A stretch of DNA of 5,239 nucleotides from a bacterium. GTDB lineage: Bacteria > Bacillota_I > Bacilli_A > RF39 > UBA660. Each line of letters starts with the position of its first letter. The stretch's first letter is position 1. The notes beneath the pieces were generated by a model that was given only the letters and a program-made list of their open reading frames with translations, was not told the origin of the DNA and ran no database searches. The position numbers and the translations under genes are program-made. The stretch covers positions 1 through 5,239 of the forward strand of contig SFTR01000103.1 of the NCBI GenBank assembly GCA_004560915.1, written 5' to 3'. This document shows, in pieces, positions 1 to 5,239 of the stretch.

Positions 1-1097
1 ATTTTAGGATCTTTCTCTTTTTTCGTAGCTTCAATAGCATTATCAAACGTAATTCCCAGAATTCTAACCACATCCATATGTTCGGAAGAAGATAAAAAAG
101 GAAAAGTATTTATATCTTTTTCGCAACTAAATCTATATTTTATTCCATTGTTAAACATTTTAGACAGTTTCGTTATTATAATACTTTTTACAAGCTCATC
201 ATGAATATGGTTTACGTCTTTAAATTTACTTAAGGCGTCTGAATCAAAATGCTCTTTAGTATATTCATCAAGTTGTTTTATTAACACTTTAGAATCTTCT
301 TTTTGCGCACTAATTTTCAAACTATTTAAAATATTCCGATAATCATGTTTAAATCTACGGAGTCTATCTTCGTCTTTTTCCAACGAATTAGCGTATTCTT
401 TTAACTGATTATTATTACGTTGTAATTGCGCATTTTGCTTTTTTAGATAATTTTGTTCAGCTTCATTTAGTATATTTTTACTTGTTCGTACACTGATTTT
501 TACATTAACGATAGTATATACTCCTTGAATTATCAAAATTCCTATTAAGATAACCAAGGCCGTAGACAAAGTCTTTTCAATGCTAGCTATTATATAGGCA
601 ATAATACTTGAAATATATAGATAAATAGCAGAATTTAAGAGAATATTTTTATTCCTACCACTAATTAACTTATTAATCTTTTTAGCGTAATAACTAATAA
701 AAATATATGATAGTAAAACTAAAAAGATGTAGATTACTGTACTAATCTCTGCACTCATATCAAATAGCTTACCAAAAAAACTAACTACTATATTGTTGCC
801 CAAGTCAATAATTCCAATAATTAATGCGCCAGTTAAAAGCATTCTATAGTCTTTTTTTGATCGAGAGCATACTAAAATAAGAAGCCCCATTTCTATTATT
901 GTGGCAAGAGCGTCAAAAGGAGGAAAAGCTATTAAATCTGTGACTATTTCTTCAAAAACTGTCACCAAAAAAATAAGTAAGATCAAAATCCTACTTATTT
1001 TTCCTTTTGTCTTAAATTTAATAATTTTAAAGTAGTTAACGAAGTCTACTAATGGCGATAACAATAATAGAATCACATCGAGAATAGTTGATAACAT
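1..1097 (-). CDS. AgrC/HPK10-type peptide-sensing histidine kinase, C-terminus cut by window edge
   Basis: Membrane sensor kinase of the AgrC/HPK10 class (GHKL ATPase fold), which typically detects an extracellular peptide pheromone and phosphorylates a LytTR-type response regulator. I read 365 codons without a stop from ATG at 1097-1095 to the window edge. The first ~205 residues are several hydrophobic segments (for example LILLIFLVTVF, TVIYIFLVLLSYIFISYY, ALVILIGILIIQG) separated by short basic loops. A polar, probably coiled-coil linker follows (NYLKKQNAQLQRNNNQLKEY). The phospho-acceptor box is RRFKHDYRNILNSL with His251 (codon 345-347), and the ATP-binding N-box ITFDNAIEA has Asn353 (codon 39-41). 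About 70 residues with the G-boxes should lie outside the window. The start is 3 nt after the stop of the small peptide gene, so the two are probably cotranscribed and coupled; the ribosome site itself is weak. The peptide ligand is inferred, but the family call is strong. Confidence 0.9.
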   Translation of the reverse strand, partial: MLSTILDVILLLLSPLVDFVNYFKIIKFKTKGKISRILILLIFLVTVFEEIVTDLIAFPPFDALATIIEMGLLILVCSRSKKDYRMLLTGALIIGIIDLGNNIVVSFFGKLFDMSAEISTVIYIFLVLLSYIFISYYAKKINKLISGRNKNILLNSAIYLYISSIIAYIIASIEKTLSTALVILIGILIIQGVYTIVNVKISVRTSKNILNEAEQNYLKKQNAQLQRNNNQLKEYANSLEKDEDRLRRFKHDYRNILNSLKISAQKEDSKVLIKQLDEYTKEHFDSDALSKFKDVNHIHDELVKSIIITKLSKMFNNGIKYRFSCEKDINTFPFLSSSEHMDVVRILGITFDNAIEATKKEKDPK

Positions 1098-1100
1098 CTT

Positions 1101-1232
1101 TTAAAATCCAAAATATTTCTTTAAAAATTTAGTTAATGACTTTTCCTTAGATGATCCTTGCGAAAAGAAACTTACATTGGGATTAAATCCCAATACGCCT
1201 TGGAAGCTAATTAAATTTCTTTTTTTACTCAT
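1101..1232 (-). CDS. Small cationic peptide, probable autoinducing pheromone precursor
   Basis: A 43-residue ORF from ATG (1232-1230) to TAA (1103-1101). The start is set by the purine-rich site AAGGGAAGAG (1247-1238). The N-terminal part is MSKKRNLISFQ, then a hydrophobic stretch and the segment PNVSFFSQGSS (residues 18-28). The C-terminal part, KEKSLTKFLKKYFGF, is basic and amphipathic, with Lys on one face and Leu, Phe and Tyr on the other. It resembles bacteriocin-inducing pheromones of lactobacilli such as plantaricin A, which from memory ends KKLFKKWGW. The gene sits just upstream of the AgrC-type kinase, the usual place for its ligand gene. There is no Cys, so an Agr-type thiolactone or a thioether ring is impossible. 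Cleavage after Gly26 (SQG|SS) is a guess. It could instead be a Cys-free second LanKC substrate, because LISFQ resembles the class III leader box. Confidence 0.72.
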   Translation of the reverse strand: MSKKRNLISFQGVLGFNPNVSFFSQGSSKEKSLTKFLKKYFGF

Positions 1233-1237
1233 TTAGT

Positions 1238-1247
1238 CTCTTCCCTT
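1238..1247 (-). promoter_or_regulatory. Ribosome binding site of the pheromone-like peptide gene
   Basis: AAGGGAAGAG lies just upstream of ATG 1232-1230, with the GGGA core about 9 nt from the start. It supports translation of the 43-residue peptide, which is otherwise too short to call with confidence. Confidence 0.6.
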
Positions 1248-1280
1248 CTAGATTTAAATTTTAGATTACGTTTATATGCC

Positions 1281-1308
1281 AAAAAGCGCAACAAAAGTTA
1301 CGCTTTTT
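1281..1308 (-). terminator. Probable intrinsic terminator or attenuator after lanA
   Basis: Read on the minus strand, a 12-bp stem (AAAAAGCGTAAC paired with GTTGCGCTTTTT) closes a 4-nt TTTT loop. One of the 12 pairs is a U-G wobble in the minus-strand RNA; the same position is a C-A mismatch in plus-strand RNA, so the hairpin fits minus-strand transcription better. It begins about 14 nt after the lanA stop and ends in a run of five U that lies within the stem and is followed by GG, so the free U-tail is short. It separates the exporter-LanKC-lanA unit from the pheromone-kinase unit. Partial read-through is plausible. Confidence 0.65.
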
Positions 1309-1322
1309 TAAATACACTAAAA

Positions 1323-1469
1323 TTAACCAAACAAGGTAATAATTTTATTCCAACAAATAACAGAATTATAAGTATTGTGGTTATGAGTACTACCACCTTT
1401 TTTTCTAAAGCTTACAAATGGGCTTGCAGCTTGTAAGCCAAGTAATGATTGTTTTTCATCATTTTGCAT
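1323..1469 (-). CDS. lanA: Class III lanthipeptide precursor peptide (LanA-like)
   Basis: A 48-residue ORF from ATG (1469-1467) to TAA (1325-1323), starting 2 nt after the LanKC stop. The leader MQNDEKQSLLGLQ carries an LxxLQ box (residues 9-13), the type of motif class III synthetases recognise. After SPFVSFRKK comes a Gly-Gly (25-26), a possible leader cleavage point. The putative core, residues 27-48, begins STHNHNTYNSVIC and has a single Cys at 39. Thr33-xx-Ser36-xx-Cys39 resembles the labionin pattern Ser-xx-Ser-xxx-Cys with one residue fewer in the second interval and Thr in first place. With one Cys at most one thioether ring system is possible. The chain ends in hydrophobic residues (ITLFG). 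The position after LanKC and the strong ribosome site support the call; the core boundary and ring pattern are inferred. An A7 run at codons 22-24 could shift the frame. Confidence 0.78.
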   Translation of the reverse strand: MQNDEKQSLLGLQAASPFVSFRKKGGSTHNHNTYNSVICWNKIITLFG

Positions 1470-1471
1470 AT

Positions 1472-3944
1472 TTATTCACCTCCTTCAAATAGAGAAAAGT
1501 TAGTGCTATGAACAAGTGGTATCCACTTTCCCCAATTATTCTCTTTAATTCCCTGAAAGACAGTTAGCATCCCTATTGCACCAGATGCTAAGTCCATTGA
1601 ATTCTTTAATCCATATGGTCCCGGAACTAAGATTTGATCTTCTTCTATATCAAGATAGTTGTTTATTAAGTCTATTTTTTTAGCAAGGTAATTTGGATAG
1701 CCATAATTTTTGGCTGCAAGATCCACTAGCATTAATCCACCAAAACCATCAAATAGACCATTCATGTAAGTTAAATTAACATCTAAAGTCTCTATTAATT
1801 TATTAATAAGTGGCCTAATTTCATTCGAAACAATCTCATCATACATAAATTCTAATAATACTAGGGCCAGGCCAGCAGTGCCACTATTAAGATATGGAAA
1901 ATATGATTCTCTACCTAAAGCAGTTCCGGCTAAATATACCCCATCATTAAAGCTGAGATGTACTGCAACAAAATTATTAATTTCTTGCTTTACAATTTTA
2001 ATTAAGTTTGAATCATTAAAATATATTCCTACTTTTTCTAAAAATAATAGTAGGCCTAACTTTCCATCCAATATTCCTAGAGTTTGACAAGCCTTATAAT
2101 GACTTGTTACAATGCTTGCAATTTTTTGAACTTCTACCTTTTGCTCTTCTTGTTTATTAGCTTGATACAAAGCTAGTTTAGCTAATCCAATTCCAGCTAA
2201 TCCACTTTTTAAAGACATATCGTGTATTTTAGTTGCATCAATATTGTTAATTATTTGTTCACCAATTTTTTTATCAAACCAGTTATAAATAAGTGAACCA
2301 ATTCCCGCTGCTCCAGTAAACAAACCATTATCTTTACTACCTATTTGGACAAGTTGATCTTTACTATTTAAATATAAATTAGTATATAAACGAAAAATTG
2401 GCTCTGTTTTTTCTTGTTCAACTAACCCGAGCCCCATCAAGCCGTTTAATACATTAATCTTTCCAGTCGAAGACAGAAATTGTTCAATATCTCCGTTAAT
2501 AGTCGATTGTGTATCGTCTATATTACTTACTATCCCCCGCTTTAGCTTCGTTATATTTTCATCCAAAGTTCCTAGCATAACAGGATTAGTAGGAACATTG
2601 TCATTTTTATGATTAATATGTCCTCTTTTAAAACATTCTAATTTAAATTCTTGGAGGAATTTTTTTACTTCTTCTCGATACTTCATCCAATTTAGATCTC
2701 TATATTTCTCGTTATATGTACTCAAGGAATCAATATCAATCAAGGGCTCTAAAGCATATCTAATAGTTTTATATGTTGCCAGCCAATCTGCTTGTTCATA
2801 CGTACTAATAACCATATTTGAATCTACAAATCCTACCGTCTTTAGACCAGGATCATACTGAGCCATAAGTTCATTAGCTTGTTCTAAATCTATTAAAAGA
2901 ACTTGATTTTTACTTTCATTTATCAGAATATTGTCTGCCTGTAAATCTCCTACTGCTACTCCTCGTTCATGAACATCATCTACGGCAGTCACTAAGTTTT
3001 TAGCTATAGTTTTAATCTTTTCTACACAGTATGCTTCATCACCATGAACAGGGAATTTATTGCCTATATAATCTCCCAAATTTTCTAACGGTAAATAATC
3101 TTCAACTAAATAATTGTGTATCCATACTTGAAAATAATCTTTAATATTTACAACATATGGAGAATCTTTCAACTTGTTTAAAAAGGTAGCTTCATGCTTA
3201 ATTCTTGAAAAACCATCTTGGAGATGAGAATCTATTCCAGCATTTTTTCTTCCTTCTTTGATAACATATTTTCGTTCTCCACACTGTCCTAAATATACCC
3301 CACCTGCATTACTAAAATGCAGAGCACTAGAAATATTGTAGCTATCTAATTTATCTTTATTAACTATTTTATTCGATTTATCTTTTGTAGCTTTTTCAAA
3401 CGGATCTTCAACAAAATCTGGTTTCTTATAAAATGGTAATCTTTCATCAGGAATTAGATTTCCTTGCTGATCCCTAATACATAATTCCCCATTATTATTT
3501 TTAATTTCTTTAAAACCACCATAACGATAATAAATATTTGTTTCTTGATATCTTTTATCTGACAGAATATATGGACTGAGGATAGATAGTTATAAATTTT
3601 CCTGCAGAAACTCTATCTGCCGATTTAGAATTTTTTATTAACCATTCCTCATAGCTATTAGTTACTTTAAAACAAATATTATTTGCAAATAAATAATCAC
3701 AAGCAGTATTAATCATCAATTGTAACTCTGCTTTATCATAGCCTGCCGACAAATGTATTTTCCAACCTTGAGTTGGTAATTTTACGCTAAGTTTTCTTAA
3801 AAAAGTCCAATGTTTATCTTTATATATTTTCCATTCCTTAGATGGTGGAGTAATATTAAAATTATCCACGGTATTGGATGGATCAATAAAGAAATTATCT
3901 TTATCATTTAAAAATGGTAAATAATCTTGAATTGTATACTTCAT
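1472..3944 (-). pseudogene. lanKC: Class III lanthipeptide synthetase LanKC, disrupted in the lyase domain
   Basis: LanKC enzymes phosphorylate Ser/Thr of the precursor, eliminate phosphate and form thioether rings. Fragment 1 starts at ATG 3944-3942 (AAAGAG 5 nt upstream) and gives 129 residues: the start of the lyase domain, with GWKIHLSA (60-67) and GKFITIYP (115-122), then stops at 3557-3555. Fragment 2, in another frame, is open from 3589 to the stop at 1472. It begins SPYILSDKRY, then IYYRYGGF, a kinase glycine-rich region (AGGVYLG), YVIKEGR with the ATP-binding Lys (codon 3257-3259), the catalytic loop VAVGDLQADN (Asp at 2945-2947) and IDLEQ (Asp at 2888-2890). A LanC-like cyclase with repeated G-x-x-G segments follows. 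Where LanC proteins have zinc-binding Cys and Cys-His, this has NSGTAG and GLFDGFGG, as expected for class III. Fragment 2 has no ATG, GTG or TTG until TTG at 3172, which is past the ATP-binding Lys, so a separate active product is unlikely. Confidence 0.88.
1477..1483 (-). promoter_or_regulatory. Strong ribosome binding site for lanA inside the end of LanKC
   Basis: GGAGGTG lies within the final codons of LanKC (Glu-Gly-Gly-Glu-stop), with 9 nt between GGAGG and the lanA ATG. It is the best Shine-Dalgarno match in the window and would give the precursor its own efficient initiation, independent of whether ribosomes finish the broken LanKC frame. Confidence 0.85.
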
Positions 3945-3946
3945 AA

Positions 3947-5239
3947 TTACTCTTTAGATATAAACTGATCATTCACAAACGTTTTATATTTTTCAACTTT
4001 TCTTAGAAGCTCTTCATGCGTCCCTGCTCCTAAGATTTGATGATTATCAAGAAAATAAATCTTATCTGCATTTACAATTGTAGAGAGCCTATGAGCTATT
4101 ACTATTAATGTCTTTTTTGATGATAATTCATCTATTGAACTTAAAATTTCCGATTCAGATTCAGGATCTAAATTTGATGTAGCTTCATCAAAAATAATAA
4201 ACGGTGTATCTCTCAAATATGCTCTAGCAATTTGAATTTTTTGTCGTTGACCACCTGATAACTTTCCACCGTTTTCACCTACGTCAAAATCTAATTTTCC
4301 AGGAAACTTATCTATGTCTTTACTCATAGAAGCAACTTTCAGCGCTTGATTTAATTCTTCTTCACTTGGCTTATCGATTAATCCAAAAGTTAAATTATCT
4401 CTTATACTTCCTGAAAATATACTATTTTCTTGAGTAACTACACTAAACAAACTACGCCAACTAGCTAAGGAATAATCTTTACTATTTCTTCCATTTAAAA
4501 ATACCAGTCCATCATATTTTTCTTGGAGTCTAGTTAAAATACTAATTAGCGTCGTTTTTCCAGCTCCTGAAGGTCCAACGATAGCAATCTTTTTTAATGA
4601 ATCAAAAGATACCGATACACGTTTTAATACCAGTGAGCTCTTCTTCCCATATTTAAATGAAATATTTTTCATCTCTATATATGGTTCTTTTATGCCATTG
4701 ATGTCTTTTCCAGTTACTTTTTCCTCTGTAGTATTCATTATTCGGCTAATTACCTTAGATGCACCTTTAGCTTCGGAATAACTAACATAAAAATTGGCTA
4801 ACGTATTTATTGGAGTAATAATTTCAAATATGTACATCATAAATGATGCTAAAATTCCCATTGAAAGCGTATGTTGTGATACTCTAGTACTTCCATAAAG
4901 TACAATTATTAAGAAAGCCAAAAGTGTAAACATTGTCTGAATTGGGCCAGTTATGCTAAAAATTTTATCTATTTTTTTTGATAATCCATAAATGTTATTA
5001 TTTATCTTTTTAAACTTATGTTTTACTTCTTTTTGAGCATTATATAGCTTGATAATTTGAATATTTTGAATATTTTCAGTTATTACCTGCGATAATTTAC
5101 TCAGATAGTCCTGAATCAAGAATGAATAACCTTCATTTATTTTTCCTAAAGGATAAGCAATAATCGCTACTATAGTAAAAGAAAGAACAATTACTAATGT
5201 TAACTTTAAATCCAAATATAATAGAATACCAGATCGGAA
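3947..5239 (-). CDS. lanT: ABC exporter (fused membrane and ATPase domains), N-terminus beyond the window
   Basis: Type I ABC exporter, probably secreting the lanthipeptide or the pheromone. The frame is open to the window edge, where it begins FRSGILLYLDLKLTLVIV, matching the TM3-TM4 region of such exporters. The TTG at 5215-5213 is therefore internal, not the start. About 430 residues are visible. Counting from that TTG, further membrane segments lie near 95-108 and 121-140, and the ATPase domain begins near 179 (YIEMKNISFKYG). It has Walker A GPSGAGKTT (214-222), Q-loop Gln262 (VTQENSIFSGS), signature LSGGQRQ (319-325), Walker B FIIFDEATSNLDPE (339-352, catalytic Glu344) and H-loop His375 (IAHRLST). 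All catalytic motifs are intact. The stop is 2 nt before the LanKC start, so the two genes are cotranscribed and coupled. Whether an N-terminal C39 peptidase is present cannot be seen. The lanT role is inferred from position; export of another substrate is possible. Confidence 0.9.
   Translation of the reverse strand, partial: FRSGILLYLDLKLTLVIVLSFTIVAIIAYPLGKINEGYSFLIQDYLSKLSQVITENIQNIQIIKLYNAQKEVKHKFKKINNNIYGLSKKIDKIFSITGPIQTMFTLLAFLIIVLYGSTRVSQHTLSMGILASFMMYIFEIITPINTLANFYVSYSEAKGASKVISRIMNTTEEKVTGKDINGIKEPYIEMKNISFKYGKKSSLVLKRVSVSFDSLKKIAIVGPSGAGKTTLISILTRLQEKYDGLVFLNGRNSKDYSLASWRSLFSVVTQENSIFSGSIRDNLTFGLIDKPSEEELNQALKVASMSKDIDKFPGKLDFDVGENGGKLSGGQRQKIQIARAYLRDTPFIIFDEATSNLDPESESEILSSIDELSSKKTLIVIAHRLSTIVNADKIYFLDNHQILGAGTHEELLRKVEKYKTFVNDQFISKE

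Noticed and set aside
1258..1304. Promoter (TAAAAT at 1263-1258, minus strand) and a pair of CGTAA direct repeats upstream of the pheromone-like gene
   Set aside because: No well-spaced -35 box was found. The two CGTAA copies are about 32 nt apart, not the roughly 21-nt spacing typical of bacteriocin regulator operators, and one copy lies in the terminator stem. Too weak to annotate, although a promoter is likely in this interval.
1878..2087. Open frame of 69 codons on the plus strand
   Set aside because: It lies entirely inside the well-conserved cyclase part of LanKC on the other strand, has no convincing ribosome site, and its translation has no recognisable features. It is a shadow of the real gene.
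1472..3172. Treating TTG at 3172 as the true start of a free-standing kinase-cyclase protein
   Set aside because: The same frame continues upstream to 3589 with clear LanKC motifs, including the ATP-binding Lys at 3257-3259. A TTG start would remove the kinase N-lobe.
3555..3592. Programmed ribosomal frameshift joining the two LanKC fragments
   Set aside because: A +1 shift could join the frames, but I see no recognised slippery sequence or stimulatory element, and the joined protein would still lack about 20 residues of the lyase domain. Deletion is simpler.
1..5239. tRNA, rRNA, CRISPR array, insertion sequence or long repeats
   Set aside because: Reading both strands I saw no repeated spacer pattern, no transposase-like frame, no long inverted repeats and no structural RNA signature.

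Overview
The window is AT-rich, and every gene I can support lies on the minus strand. It looks like part of a class III lanthipeptide (ribosomally made, thioether-bridged peptide) locus from a low-GC Gram-positive bacterium. Lactobacillales, probably Lactobacillus-like, is my inference from base composition, strong GGAGG-type ribosome sites and the AgrC-type kinase paired with a cationic pheromone-like peptide. The species cannot be fixed from this sequence.

In transcription order (high to low coordinates) the window holds: (1) the C-terminal three quarters of an ABC exporter, cut by the window edge at 5239; (2) a LanKC synthetase gene (lyase, kinase and cyclase domains) starting 2 nt after the exporter stop, but broken near 3558-3589 by a frame change that also seems to have removed about 20 residues; (3) a 48-residue precursor peptide gene (lanA-like) starting 2 nt after the LanKC stop behind a perfect GGAGG; (4) a 12-bp hairpin that looks like an intrinsic terminator; (5) a 43-residue cationic peptide gene, pheromone-like and without cysteine; (6) 3 nt later, an AgrC/HPK10-type membrane histidine kinase that runs off the window at position 1 without a stop. 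The genes in (3), (5) and (6) were found by reading the minus strand directly.

Proposed logic (inference): the short cationic peptide is exported and sensed by the histidine kinase, whose response regulator should lie just beyond position 1. That circuit would switch on the exporter, LanKC and precursor genes. LanKC would phosphorylate, eliminate and cyclise Ser/Thr and Cys residues of the precursor, and the ABC protein would export the product.

Two observations stand out. The synthetase is disrupted while its precursor, exporter and sensor remain open, so this strain may sense the signal but not make the modified product. The lanthipeptide precursor and the pheromone-like peptide also share a leader-like pattern (an LxxLQ/LIxFQ box, then PxVSFxxxG[GS]S), which suggests a common origin or shared processing.
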